From contig DATEBA010000063.1 in NCBI GenBank assembly GCA_035288045.1, positions 1 through 34,213 of the forward strand: 34,213 bases of DNA. Direction: 5' to 3'. The position numbers and the translations under genes are program-made. Below are positions 7,990 through 16,280 of the stretch, one piece after another (position 1 is the first letter of the stretch; every line of letters begins with the position of its first letter). The notes under the pieces are model-generated. The model was not told the DNA's origin. It was given only the letters and a program-made list of their open reading frames with translations, and made no database searches. This DNA is from DATEBA01 sp035288045. Lineage in GTDB: Bacteria > Actinomycetota > UBA4738 > HRBIN12.

Positions 7990-9165
7990 TCAAAGATCCT
8001 CGACCTCCACCTCGACGGGGATGAAGACCTGGTCCCGGCGGTCGCCGTTCGACACGACCTCGAAGGGGTACCGCTGCTCCTGAAGGTGGTACACGCGCTT
8101 CGGGTCTCGCGCGTGCACCCCGAGCGTCACCCAGTACTTACCCTGCACGAACGGTACCGACCGGAGGTTGAACCGAACCCGGCGCTTGCCCTCGAACCGC
8201 GGCAACAGCACACCGCTCTGCTCGGAGCTCGCACCGAAGACGAAGTGGCTGCCCTGATCGTGGAGCGCGAACGACACGACCGCGTCGTCGACCGGAGCGT
8301 TCGAGCGGAGGTCCACCTGGATCGTCAGCGACTCGCCGGGGCGCACCGGCCGCGATACCGAGCCGTCCTCGCGGATCAGCTCGGCCGAGACGATCTCGAT
8401 CTCTCGGGTGCCCTCCTCCCCGGCGTAGTCCACGTCGTGCCTGAGGCTGAGCAACCGGAGCTCGCGAACCACCTCGTCGGGTCTGCCGCTCGCGTGTATC
8501 CGCCCCCGGTCGAGCATCACGGCGCCGTCGCAGATCGAGCGCACCAGGTCCAGAGCGTGAGTAACGAAGACGATCGTGCGACCGTCGCGTTGGAAGCGAC
8601 GGACGCGCTCAAGGCACTTCGCCTGGAAGGCCTCGTCGCCTACCGCCAACACCTCGTCGATCAGAAGGATCGCTGGGTCGACGTGGACGGCAACCGCGAA
8701 CCCGAGCCGAACGAGCATCCCGGACGAGTAGAACTTCACCTGGTTGTCCATGAACTCACCGAGTTCTGCGAACGCCACGATGTCGTCGTAGGCGCGATCG
8801 GTCTCCTTGCGAGAGAGCCCGAGGAACGACGCGTTCAGGTACACGTTCTCTCGGCCCGTGAGCTCGGGGTGGAAACCGGCCCCGAGCTCGAGGAGAGCCG
8901 CGATCCTGCCGCGCGTCACCACGCGGCCGGTCGTCGGGCGCAGGATCCCCGCGATCACCTTGAGGAGCGTGGTCTTGCCCGACCCGTTCACCCCGATGAG
9001 CCCGAGCGACGTTCCCTCCTCGACCGCAAAGGCGACGTCGCGGAGCGCCCAGAAGTCCTCCGCGCGGGTCCGGGAGCTGATGAGACGGGCCTTGAGCGAG
9101 CTCGGCTTCTCGCGGTACAGGCGGAACCTCTTGCTTACGCCCTCTACCTCGATCGTCGACGCCAT
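7990..9165 (-). CDS. wzt: Polysaccharide ABC exporter, ATPase subunit (Wzt-like)
   Basis: A 391-residue protein. Residues 1-245 are an ABC ATPase: Walker A GVNGSGKTT (about 58-66), HPELTGRENVYLN after it, signature YSSGML and Walker B AILLIDEVLAVGD. The ELGAGFHPELTGRENV stretch is the hallmark of O-antigen/teichoic-acid exporters. From about residue 250 an additional beta-rich domain (DGSVSRPVRPGESLTIQVDL and onward) matches the carbohydrate-binding extension of Wzt, which in O9a-type systems recognises the finished chain. GAGGAG (9177-9172) precedes the ATG by 6 bases, and the ATG directly follows the permease stop. It works with the Wzm-like subunit to export an undecaprenyl-diphosphate-linked glycan. 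Confidence 0.9.
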   Translation of the reverse strand: MASTIEVEGVSKRFRLYREKPSSLKARLISSRTRAEDFWALRDVAFAVEEGTSLGLIGVNGSGKTTLLKVIAGILRPTTGRVVTRGRIAALLELGAGFHPELTGRENVYLNASFLGLSRKETDRAYDDIVAFAELGEFMDNQVKFYSSGMLVRLGFAVAVHVDPAILLIDEVLAVGDEAFQAKCLERVRRFQRDGRTIVFVTHALDLVRSICDGAVMLDRGRIHASGRPDEVVRELRLLSLRHDVDYAGEEGTREIEIVSAELIREDGSVSRPVRPGESLTIQVDLRSNAPVDDAVVSFALHDQGSHFVFGASSEQSGVLLPRFEGKRRVRFNLRSVPFVQGKYWVTLGVHARDPKRVYHLQEQRYPFEVVSNGDRRDQVFIPVEVEVEDL

Positions 9166-10071
9166 CTAGAGCTCCTCGGCGAAGTCCCCGGACAGGCGGA
9201 AGAACGTCCGCCAGGTCGACCACAAGAGCACCACCGACCCGAGGGCAACCCCGGCGAGGATCGTGGCGACCCAACCGACGCTCACCTGCACCAGCACGGG
9301 CTCGGACGCTCCCTGCGGCGTGACAACGCCGTAGAGCGCCCTCTGGAACCCGACGACGATCGAGGCTAGGGGGTTGAGTAGGTACAGGTAGAAGCTGGTG
9401 AACCCGAAGGGCTGGTAGGCGGCCAGCTTCTCCTGCACGAAGTGGCTCGCGTACACGATGGGAGTGAACCAGAACCACACGAGCAGACCGAGGTTCAGCA
9501 GGTGCTGGATGTCGCGGTACCGCACGTTCATCGCGGAGAGCCAGAAGGACATGGCCACCGTGAAGACGAGGAGGGTGAAGAACGCCAGCGGCCAGAGCGC
9601 CAGCGTCCCGACCCGGAAGTCGTACCCGGTCGCGATCATGAGAAGGAGCAGGACCAACGTCTGCAGCACGAAGTCCACCAGGGCGACGCCGATCTGCGAG
9701 AGCGGGAGGATCTCCCGCGGGAAGTACACCTTCTTTACGAGGTTGGCGTTGTCGATCACCGAGCGCGCGCCCTGGGTGACCGAGGTGGAGAACAGGTTCC
9801 ACGCGAGCAACCCGGAGAGCAGGTACACCGGGTAGTTGGGAACGTTGTTGTCCAGCGCGAACGAGACGAAGGTGAATACGCCGAGGAACACGACCGGGTT
9901 GAGCAGAGACCAGATCGCCCCGAGCACGGACGCCGCGTACTTGACCTTGAGCTCCTTGCGAACGAGGTTCAGGAGGATCTCGCGGTGCGCGTAGAGCTCG
10001 CGGACGCGCGCGAGGACCCGCAGACGAGGCGGCTCCGACGTGCGCTCGATGACGTCGATCGTGGTGACCAT
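9166..10071 (-). CDS. wzm: Polysaccharide ABC exporter, permease subunit (Wzm-like)
   Basis: A 301-residue ABC-2-type permease. The start (REILLNLVRKELKVKYAASVLGAIWSLLNPV) is typical of Wzm/TagG proteins: an amphipathic helix with a basic KELKVKY segment before helix 1. About six membrane spans follow, with NLVKKVYFPREILPL between helices 2 and 3 and RYRDIQHLLNLGL as the second landmark of the family. It forms the channel with the adjoining ATPase, which begins immediately after its stop. A 6-bp perfect GCGCGC hairpin lies in the 25-base gap before the gene. Confidence 0.9.
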   Translation of the reverse strand: MVTTIDVIERTSEPPRLRVLARVRELYAHREILLNLVRKELKVKYAASVLGAIWSLLNPVVFLGVFTFVSFALDNNVPNYPVYLLSGLLAWNLFSTSVTQGARSVIDNANLVKKVYFPREILPLSQIGVALVDFVLQTLVLLLLMIATGYDFRVGTLALWPLAFFTLLVFTVAMSFWLSAMNVRYRDIQHLLNLGLLVWFWFTPIVYASHFVQEKLAAYQPFGFTSFYLYLLNPLASIVVGFQRALYGVVTPQGASEPVLVQVSVGWVATILAGVALGSVVLLWSTWRTFFRLSGDFAEEL

Positions 10072-10080
10072 GGGTGTCGG

Positions 10081-10096
10081 GCGCGCTCCCGCGCGC
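10081..10096 (-). repeat. Intra-operon hairpin GCGCGC-TCCC-GCGCGC
   Basis: A perfect 6-bp inverted repeat with a 4-base loop fills most of the 25-base gap between the glycosyltransferase stop (10097) and the wzm start (10071). It has no T-run. It might act as a processing or stability element between the transferase and exporter parts of the message. Confidence 0.35.
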
Positions 10097-11509
10097 TCAC
10101 GGCGAGTCTACCAACGCCCCTCCCTCGGGTATCGGCTTCCCCTGTTGCGATCGCGTCACGGTCCCTGCGGGTGGCGGACCGCCGACGCTCTCCAGGCCCC
10201 GCGCGTACGACAGACCGTAGCCCCTCGCCAGCTGGCGCTCGTCTACCCCGATGTCCAGCAGCGCCCCTGCCCATCGGGCCAGCGCCCGCCGGGTCGGGTC
10301 CTCGAGCATGGCTATCGTCCCCTCGATCGCCTCGACGTAGCCGCGAGCCGTGACGTCCCGCTCCGCCTGCAGCCGCATGCGTGTGCGGGCACGCTCACCC
10401 ATCCGAGCGCGCAGGGTCGGGTCGTCGACAAGGCGCCGGATCGTCTCCGCAACCTCAGCGACCGGGGGCCGGCCGGCCGGCACCCGGAGGACGACGTCGT
10501 CCGGCAGGTCCAGGTAGGTCCCCGTGGCGGAGACGATCGCCGCCCGGCCCACCTGCATCGCCCGAGCCAGCGATCCGCTCACTTCGCCCCGATGAGGGAA
10601 GCGCAGGTCGACGACGAGATCGCTAGCGGCGAGCAGCCCGAGGAAGTCTGCGTTGGAGACGTTCGGGCGAAGCGTCACCCGCTCCCCGAGCGACGAGGCC
10701 TCGACTATGGCGTCGATGTCGGTGCCTTCGATCCGCCGGCCAACGACCAACACGTGAACCGACGCCGGCAGCCGTCCTACGGCCTCGAGCACGAGGTCGA
10801 TCAGCTTCGCATCGTTCAGGTCCCCGAATATCCCCACGATGGCCTCGGCGCCGCGCGCCTCCAGTGGGGCTCGAAGCTCGGCGCTGCGGCGTTCGGCCCT
10901 CCGCACGTCCCCGGCGTGCTCGATAACGGGATGGGGCACGACGTAGATCGGTGTGCGGCAGCCGATCTCATGTAGGTACCGGCGCGAGAACTCCGAGTGC
11001 ACTATGACGCCGCGTGAACGGCGCGCGACGTGCGCACACCAGGGGATCCGAAGAGGCTCGTGCATCAGGACGTCCGGCGACGTGAGCAGTGGTCGGGCAG
11101 CCATCGCCTCTCGCGTCGCGGGGTAGGCGAGCGGGTCACCGTGCGCGTGTAGCCCACGGACGAAGTCGTCGAGAGCCAGATCGTGGAGCACCGCGAGCCC
11201 CGGACTCTGGACCGCGTGCCGGTAGACGTCGCGGTGGTATAGGACGTTGTTCCCCAACTGGTACACACAGAGTCGGTACCAGGGGATCGCCGCCTCATGG
11301 TCCTCTCGCACCGGCCAGATCGTCACGAGCTCGTGCCGGTCGCGGAACCCGACGCGTGCGAGACCGCCGAGAACGGCCTCCGCGTAGGTCGCTATCCCGG
11401 TCTCCGCCGGCGGAAGCGGGGAGACGAACGCGAACCGTGGATCGGCGTGCGAATCCCACGGCTGTCGCGGGCGGATGATCCGCGGGCGGCGGAAGCGGAG
11501 GCGCCGCAT
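10097..11509 (-). CDS. Glycosyltransferase, GT4-like
   Basis: A 470-residue two-Rossmann (GT-B) protein. FAFVSPLPPAETGIATYAE is the N-terminal donor/acceptor loop seen in GT4 enzymes, VIVHSEFSRRYL and YVVPHPVIEH mark the hinge, and VGIFGDLNDAKLIDLVLEAV starts the C-terminal nucleotide-binding half. The usual EGFG-like segment is replaced by RGEVSGSLARAMQVG, so the conserved EX7E motif is weak. The ATG at 11509 shares a base with the upstream TGA (TGATG), favouring this start over ones further upstream. Donor and acceptor are not evident; it presumably builds the glycan exported by Wzm/Wzt. A C-terminal tail of about 60 residues is unassigned. Confidence 0.8.
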   Translation of the reverse strand: MRRLRFRRPRIIRPRQPWDSHADPRFAFVSPLPPAETGIATYAEAVLGGLARVGFRDRHELVTIWPVREDHEAAIPWYRLCVYQLGNNVLYHRDVYRHAVQSPGLAVLHDLALDDFVRGLHAHGDPLAYPATREAMAARPLLTSPDVLMHEPLRIPWCAHVARRSRGVIVHSEFSRRYLHEIGCRTPIYVVPHPVIEHAGDVRRAERRSAELRAPLEARGAEAIVGIFGDLNDAKLIDLVLEAVGRLPASVHVLVVGRRIEGTDIDAIVEASSLGERVTLRPNVSNADFLGLLAASDLVVDLRFPHRGEVSGSLARAMQVGRAAIVSATGTYLDLPDDVVLRVPAGRPPVAEVAETIRRLVDDPTLRARMGERARTRMRLQAERDVTARGYVEAIEGTIAMLEDPTRRALARWAGALLDIGVDERQLARGYGLSYARGLESVGGPPPAGTVTRSQQGKPIPEGGALVDSP

Positions 11510-12558
11510 CAGGCAAGGAGCCGGGCTACTATCTCCGGCCACGTGGGGATCTCGGAGGCGATCCGCTCACGGCCCGCGTTGCCCAGCCGCTCGGCCAGCC
11601 GCCGATCCTCGTAGAGGCGATCGAACGCCCCGGCGATCGCGCGCGGCCCGGAAGCCACGACCAACCCGGTCTCGCCGTTTGCGACGAACTCGAGGGGCCC
11701 GCCGCTGTCCTCGAGCGTCACGACGGGTCGCCGGGCCGCGAAGCCCTCAAGCGTCACGTATCCGAAGTCCTCGTCGTACGGCCCGTAGTACACGGCAAGC
11801 GCAGAGAGCATCAGCTGCATCAACCGCTCGTCGGAAGGTCCAACCTCGATGGAGACGCGGTCGGCGACCCCGAGGTCCTCGATCTGGCGTCGGAGGGCCT
11901 GCTCGTCTGGACCGCGACCGACGAGAACGAGCTTCACATCGCTTCGCACGAGCGTCATCGCGTCGACCACGAGGTTCTGCCGCTTCAGACCCTCGAAGCG
12001 GCTTGGGAAGAGGATCGAGTCGCCGTAGGGCCCGGAGTCCATCGTGAGGAGCCGCTCGGACATCGGCGACGGGTGGTACAAGGGATCCGAGCTGATCCGG
12101 AGCGAGTTCCAGAGGCGCGTCTGCACGTTCCGCGAGTTCGTGAAGATACGCTTGGCCTCGCCGAGGGCGACCCGGTCGGCCTCCCACACCATGTCTCGCA
12201 CGGCCCGACCGTCTTCCTGCCGCGAGAGATCGGCGTAGACCGGGTGATCCCAGAGCTCGTACGCGGTGCGGTGCTGGTGGATCAACCACACGATCTTGCG
12301 CTCGTGTCTGACGAGGTATGCGGGGAACTTGAGGGCGATGACGGCATCGATCTTCAGGCCGTTGGACTCGGAGAGGTCCATGCTGCGCCACACGCCCATC
12401 TGGTGGACGAGCTCGGTCGGCGGGTACCACTTGCCTGCCACGGAAACGATCTCCGCCTCGTGGCCGCCGTCGCGGAGGGCACGCACCAGCGCCTCCGTGT
12501 GCGTCTCCGCCCCACCGCTGACGAAGGGGGTCTGCGGGTGACAGACCGCGATCCGCAT
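11509..12558 (-). CDS. Glycosyltransferase, GT4 family
   Basis: A 349-residue GT-B enzyme. MRIAVCHPQTPFVSGGAE contains the GGAE loop of GT4 enzymes. ILFPSRFEGLKRQNLVVDAM opens the C-terminal domain, VLVGRGPDE follows, and YYGPYDEDFGYVTLEGFAARRP is the EX7E-type donor-binding region (EDFGYVTLE). Both ends overlap neighbours by one base in TGATG junctions, so it is translated as part of a chain of three genes. It should transfer a sugar from a nucleotide donor during assembly of the surface glycan; specificity cannot be told. Confidence 0.85.
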   Translation of the reverse strand: MRIAVCHPQTPFVSGGAETHTEALVRALRDGGHEAEIVSVAGKWYPPTELVHQMGVWRSMDLSESNGLKIDAVIALKFPAYLVRHERKIVWLIHQHRTAYELWDHPVYADLSRQEDGRAVRDMVWEADRVALGEAKRIFTNSRNVQTRLWNSLRISSDPLYHPSPMSERLLTMDSGPYGDSILFPSRFEGLKRQNLVVDAMTLVRSDVKLVLVGRGPDEQALRRQIEDLGVADRVSIEVGPSDERLMQLMLSALAVYYGPYDEDFGYVTLEGFAARRPVVTLEDSGGPLEFVANGETGLVVASGPRAIAGAFDRLYEDRRLAERLGNAGRERIASEIPTWPEIVARLLA

Positions 12559-12998
12559 CAGCGGTCCTCTCGCTCCTCGCCGGAGCCGTCGAGCTTCGAT
12601 CGAAGCCTCGTCACCTCGGCCTCGAGCGCCGTTACTCGGTCTGCGAGCGCCTGGGTCAGCTCCGCGAGGTCGCCGGTCAACCGGTCGTAGCGGCGAGTGA
12701 TCGGGCGCAGGACGCGGAAAAGTCGCAGCTTGGTCTGTCGGCGCCAGCGGGAATGGCTGCCCAGGTTGGGCTCGCCCCGGGGGATCAGCTCACGCTCGTC
12801 GGCACGAAGGAGCGCGGCGAAATCGTGGATCGCGTCGCGGAGCTCGCCGGAGCTGAGGTGAGCCTTCGAGGCCTCCTCTCCCCAATACATCTCGCGCTCA
12901 AGAGAGGCGCGGAGGTCGGTCACCTCGGCATCTGCGCCCGCCCGGACCTCCTCATCGTCCGCAGCCTCGGGCTCGTCTTCGGCCCGCTGGGTCACCAT
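12558..12998 (-). CDS. Small coiled-coil protein heading the polysaccharide operon
   Basis: A 146-residue soluble protein without signal peptide or membrane segment. The first ~30 residues are very acidic (EDEPEAADDEEVRAGADAE). A central part, REMYWGEEASKAHLSSGELR and ADERELIPRGEPNL, is followed by a basic patch (SRWRRQTKLRLFRVLRPITR) and a heptad-patterned coiled coil (DLAELTQALADRVTALEAEV). I do not recognise a family with certainty. Similar basic-plus-coiled-coil segments occur as tails on actinobacterial glycan enzymes, so it may scaffold the transferases or set chain length; that is inference. Its ATG lies 6 bases after a TACGCT hexamer, suggesting leaderless transcription of the operon. 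Confidence 0.75.
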   Translation of the reverse strand: MVTQRAEDEPEAADDEEVRAGADAEVTDLRASLEREMYWGEEASKAHLSSGELRDAIHDFAALLRADERELIPRGEPNLGSHSRWRRQTKLRLFRVLRPITRRYDRLTGDLAELTQALADRVTALEAEVTRLRSKLDGSGEEREDR

Positions 12999-13004
12999 GT
13001 CTGG

Positions 13005-13010
13005 AGCGTA
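13005..13010 (-). promoter_or_regulatory. Leaderless-type -10 (TACGCT) of the export operon
   Basis: TACGCT (13010-13005) is followed by six bases and then the ATG at 12998. This places the expected transcription start on the start codon itself. No -35 element is visible. The same hexamer and spacing occur before the DosS-like kinase at 26445. Confidence 0.6.
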
Positions 13011-13019
13011 ACACCCCCG

Positions 13020-13039
13020 GGCCGGGAAACCACCCGGCC
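13020..13039 (-). terminator. Hairpin terminator after the phosphoesterase gene
   Basis: GGCCGGG, a 6-base loop and CCCGGCC form a perfect 7-bp stem, 22-41 bases downstream of the phosphoesterase stop and just upstream of the next operon's -10. There is no T-run, as is usual for terminators in high-GC actinobacteria. It separates the two polysaccharide operons. Confidence 0.5.
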
Positions 13040-13060
13040 GGAGGGCTCGAAAAGCACTGG

Positions 13061-14434
13061 TCAGGCCCCCTGCGGAGGTGGGGGCGACCAGATGGACCCC
13101 TCGCAGTCGGTCCGCAGCGGCAACGGGTCGGGCGGTCGCGGGTCCTGGGAGAAGTCGAACAGGTGGCTCATGTCGTTCGCGCGCCGGTCACGCTTCGTGA
13201 GCTGGGCGACACCCCAGTTCTCCTCGATGAATCGGAGCACCGAGGAGAACTCCCCCTCCTTGCTGTCGATGTACCCGGCCTTCGCGTAGGGCGAGATCAC
13301 GAGCATCGGAACGCGGATCCCGAAACCGAACGGGTCGACCCGGACGGGAGCCACGTGGTCGTAGAAGCCGCCCCAGTCGTCCCACGTGATGAAGATCGCG
13401 GTGTGTTCCCAGAGGGGGCTCCGCATGATGGCGTCCACGACCTTCGTCGTCCAGTTCTCGCCGTGGCACATGCTGTACTCGGGGTGCTCCGAGAGCTCGA
13501 AGCGGGGGGTGACCCACGACACCGGCGGCAGACGGCCCTCCTTGACGTCGGCGATCAGGTTGTCGACGCCGAAGATGTGCTCGTTCCAGCGCTTCTGGTT
13601 GTTCCGGTATCGATCGATCGCCGCGTAGGCCGACCAGATGTACCCCTTCTGGGTGTTCGTCGCCGCGTAGTAGCCCCACGGGATACCCGCGTCCGAGAGG
13701 AGATCCCCGACGGTGGGGAAGTCGAAACAGGGGTCGACGCGGACGAGCTGCCCCTCGGGGTCGAGGATCTCGACGTAGCCGCCCTCGGCTATGTCGCAGC
13801 CCCACGACTTCGCGAGGCCCTGGTTCAGCATGTCGTGCAGGGCTCCGGGCGGCTGCCATGGGTTGTCCAGCGTGCGGCCCGACTGCGCCGCGATCGTGAA
13901 CATGTGGTTCGGGAACGAAGGGCCGGTCGCGGAGGCGAAGAAGTTGTCCGAGAGCACGAACTCCTTCGCCCAGTGGAAGTAGTTCGGCAGCTGGTCGGGG
14001 CGGTACTGCGTGTAGGCGTACTGGTCCCCGTACTCGCCCTGGTTGAAGCCGTCCATGCGTCCGCCGTTGATCATCGCCAGCGCGCACTCGTAGCAGTGGG
14101 GGATGTCGTGGGCCCGGCCCTCGGGGGCAGGAGTGAGCGGTCGCTCCACCCCCCGGTCCATGCCGCTTGTAACGCCGTTCGCGCCGGGGAAGCGGCCGAA
14201 CATGTGGTCGAAGCTACGGTTCTCCTTGACGAGGAAGACGACGTACTTGATCGGCCACTTGGTGTCGTACTTCTCGCCCTCGACCTTGGGGGGCCGTGAG
14301 GTGGGCGGGTCGACGACCGTGACGTCCGTGGGTGGGTCGTCCTGCGGGTCACCTGGGTTGCACGCCACCGCGACGAGCAGCGCGGCGAGCAGCCAGGCGA
14401 CCGAGGCGAACGTGCGGGAGCGTTTCCTTGCCAT
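13061..14434 (-). CDS. Exported phosphoesterase, phospholipase C/acid phosphatase family
   Basis: A protein of about 457 residues. The N-terminus (RKRSRTFASVAWLLAALLVAVAC) is a signal peptide ending in a probable lipobox Cys, followed by a Pro/Asp-rich linker. The enzyme core has the family's motifs in order: VVFLVKENRSFDHMFGRF (metal-binding ENRSFDH), SFPNHMFTIAAQSG, and FITWDDWGGFYDHV. This family hydrolyses phosphate esters such as phospholipids outside the membrane and needs no partner. The substrate cannot be told. Two ATGs lie close together (14443 and 14434); the second fits the upstream TAGACT hexamer better. It ends the rml transcription block but has its own promoter candidate. Confidence 0.85.
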   Translation of the reverse strand: MARKRSRTFASVAWLLAALLVAVACNPGDPQDDPPTDVTVVDPPTSRPPKVEGEKYDTKWPIKYVVFLVKENRSFDHMFGRFPGANGVTSGMDRGVERPLTPAPEGRAHDIPHCYECALAMINGGRMDGFNQGEYGDQYAYTQYRPDQLPNYFHWAKEFVLSDNFFASATGPSFPNHMFTIAAQSGRTLDNPWQPPGALHDMLNQGLAKSWGCDIAEGGYVEILDPEGQLVRVDPCFDFPTVGDLLSDAGIPWGYYAATNTQKGYIWSAYAAIDRYRNNQKRWNEHIFGVDNLIADVKEGRLPPVSWVTPRFELSEHPEYSMCHGENWTTKVVDAIMRSPLWEHTAIFITWDDWGGFYDHVAPVRVDPFGFGIRVPMLVISPYAKAGYIDSKEGEFSSVLRFIEENWGVAQLTKRDRRANDMSHLFDFSQDPRPPDPLPLRTDCEGSIWSPPPPQGA

Positions 14435-14445
14435 GGGGGGCATCG

Positions 14446-14451
14446 AGTCTA
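14446..14451 (-). promoter_or_regulatory. -10 element TAGACT overlapping the rmlD stop
   Basis: TAGACT (14451-14446) begins with the TAG stop codon of rmlD (14451-14449). It lies 11 bases before the ATG at 14434, predicting a leader of four or five bases for the phosphoesterase message. There is no clear -35 element. Confidence 0.45.
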
Positions 14452-15282
14452 CCCGCTGGAGATGAGCCTTCCGAGGGCGTCGTCCAATGAGGGCAACGGT
14501 GACAGGCCGACCTGCCCGGCGAACACGCTCGCCAGCGCGGAGTTGCGGGGTCGGGGCGCCGGAAGGCCGAGGTCGGCGGCGCGTTGAGGCTCCACGCTCC
14601 CCTCGAGGCCCCCGAGTGCCTTCGCGCGGAGGAGCACCTCGTGCCAAGTCGTCGGCTCGGTCCCGGCGACGTGGTAGGTCCCGAACCGTCCCGTCAGGAG
14701 GAGAGGCAGCATCGCCTCGGCCAGGTCTCGGACGAAGGTCGGGCTGCCGATTCGGTCGGCGATCGCTCCCACCGTCTCCCCCCCGGCCAGGCGTCCGATA
14801 GCTCCGGTGAGGAAATCGGTCCCGGCCCCGAAGACGTAGCCGGTCCGCACCACGAAGTGCTCCGGCGTCGTCCGGCGGACGAGCTCCTCACCCGCCAGCT
14901 TGCTCCGCGCGTACACAGACGTGGGGGCCGGCACGTCGAGCTCGTCGTACGGACCCGCCTTCTCCCCGTCGAAGACGTAGTCGGTCGACACGTAGAGCAT
15001 CACCGCCCCCACGGAGCGGGCCGCGAGCGCGAGGCTGTGGGGACCAAGTGCGTTGTCGCGGTACGCGCGCTCCGTCTCGGTCTCGCAGGCGTCCACCTTG
15101 GTGAACGCCGCGAAGTTCAGAACGGCGTCCGGCCGGAGCGGAACGATCGTTTGCATAACCGCGTGGTGGTCGCCGATGTCGAGCTCGTCGCGAGTGAATG
15201 CGTCGACGTCGTGATGGTCCGGCACCCGATCGAGGAACGACCGGCCGAGCCCGCCACCCGCTCCGGTCACGACCAGCCTCAC
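14449..15282 (-). CDS. rmlD: dTDP-4-dehydrorhamnose reductase RmlD
   Basis: A 277-residue extended short-chain dehydrogenase. RLVVTGAGGGLGRSF gives the nucleotide-binding GxxGxxG (residues 7-13), NFAAFTKVDACE is the RmlD-specific stretch after strand 4, STDYVFDG and YARSKLAGE (YxxxK) form the catalytic site. It performs the last step to dTDP-L-rhamnose. The GTG at 15282 was chosen because GAGGGAGG lies just upstream and its GTGA overlaps the rmlB stop. Downstream its TAG stop is also part of the phosphoesterase -10 hexamer. Confidence 0.92.
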   Translation of the reverse strand: MRLVVTGAGGGLGRSFLDRVPDHHDVDAFTRDELDIGDHHAVMQTIVPLRPDAVLNFAAFTKVDACETETERAYRDNALGPHSLALAARSVGAVMLYVSTDYVFDGEKAGPYDELDVPAPTSVYARSKLAGEELVRRTTPEHFVVRTGYVFGAGTDFLTGAIGRLAGGETVGAIADRIGSPTFVRDLAEAMLPLLLTGRFGTYHVAGTEPTTWHEVLLRAKALGGLEGSVEPQRAADLGLPAPRPRNSALASVFAGQVGLSPLPSLDDALGRLISSG

Positions 15283-16280
15283 GCCGGAGCCTCCCTCGGC
15301 TCGGTCACGATCGGCCCGGGGTGGGCGTCGCGCAGCCACCCGAGATGATCCCGGTACCAGTCAACGGTTCCGGCGAGGCCCTCATCGAACGCGACCTGGG
15401 GGCGCCATCCGAGCGCTCGAACGCGGTCGGCGGACACGCCGTAGCGGAAGTCGTGCCCGGGCCGGTCCGCCACGAACGCGATCAGCGACTCCGGCGCCCC
15501 CGCAAGAGCGCAGATGCGCCGGGCGAGCTCGGCGTTCTCGAGCTCGTGGCCGCCGCCGACGTTGTAGACGACGCCCGGCTCGCCCTTTGCTAGCACGATG
15601 AGGGCGGCGCGCGCCCAGTCGTGCACGTGGAGGAACTCGCGGCGCTGCCGTCCCTCGTCGTACACGGGGATCGGCCTCCCCTCGAGGGCCGCGACGGTGT
15701 AGGTCGGGACCACCTTCTCTATCTGCCGCGGGCCGTACGCGTTCGTCCCGCGCACGATCGTGACGGGCACGCCGTAGGTGGCCGCGTACGAGCCGCAGAG
15801 GAGGTCCGCGGCCGCCTTGCTCGCGGCGTAGGGGCTGCGGGGAGCGAGCGGGCGGTCCTCGTCGAACAGGCCGCCGGCGGGGTCCCCAGGTCCGTAGACC
15901 TCGTCGGTCGAGACCATCAGCATCCGCGTGTCGCGCGCCCGGCACGCCTCGAGCACCGTCTGGGTCCCAAGGACGTTGCTCTCGAGGAACTCCCGGGGAG
16001 CCTCGATGCTTCGGTCCACGTGAGACTCCGCCGCCGCGTGGATCACCGCGTCGGCACCGGCCACAAGCGAACCGACAGCATCCGCGTCGCCCACGTCGCC
16101 GATGACGAAGCCGAAGCGGGGATCTTTCTCGTGATGCTCGAGGTTCGCGCGGCTGCCGCCGCGGGAGAGCCGGTCGAGGACCGTCACGCTCGTGCCGGGG
16201 TCTTCGAGGAGGCTATCGACGAGGTGCGAGCCGATGAAGCCGGCCCCGCCGGTGACGAGGACTTGGCCGAACTCGCTCAC
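15279..16280 (-). CDS. rmlB: dTDP-glucose 4,6-dehydratase RmlB
   Basis: A 333-residue extended SDR. VLVTGGAGFIGSHLVDSL is the NAD-binding loop, HAAAESHVDRSI the RmlB hallmark, STDEVYG the catalytic Asp-Glu pair and YAASKAAAD the YxxxK. IVRGTNAYGPRQ and the REFLHVHDWARA segment complete the family signature. It converts dTDP-glucose to the 4-keto-6-deoxy intermediate. The GTG start overlaps the upstream rmlC-like stop (GTGA), and the same kind of junction joins it to rmlD, so rmlC-B-D are translated as a coupled trio. Confidence 0.93.
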   Translation of the reverse strand: MSEFGQVLVTGGAGFIGSHLVDSLLEDPGTSVTVLDRLSRGGSRANLEHHEKDPRFGFVIGDVGDADAVGSLVAGADAVIHAAAESHVDRSIEAPREFLESNVLGTQTVLEACRARDTRMLMVSTDEVYGPGDPAGGLFDEDRPLAPRSPYAASKAAADLLCGSYAATYGVPVTIVRGTNAYGPRQIEKVVPTYTVAALEGRPIPVYDEGRQRREFLHVHDWARAALIVLAKGEPGVVYNVGGGHELENAELARRICALAGAPESLIAFVADRPGHDFRYGVSADRVRALGWRPQVAFDEGLAGTVDWYRDHLGWLRDAHPGPIVTEPREAPA

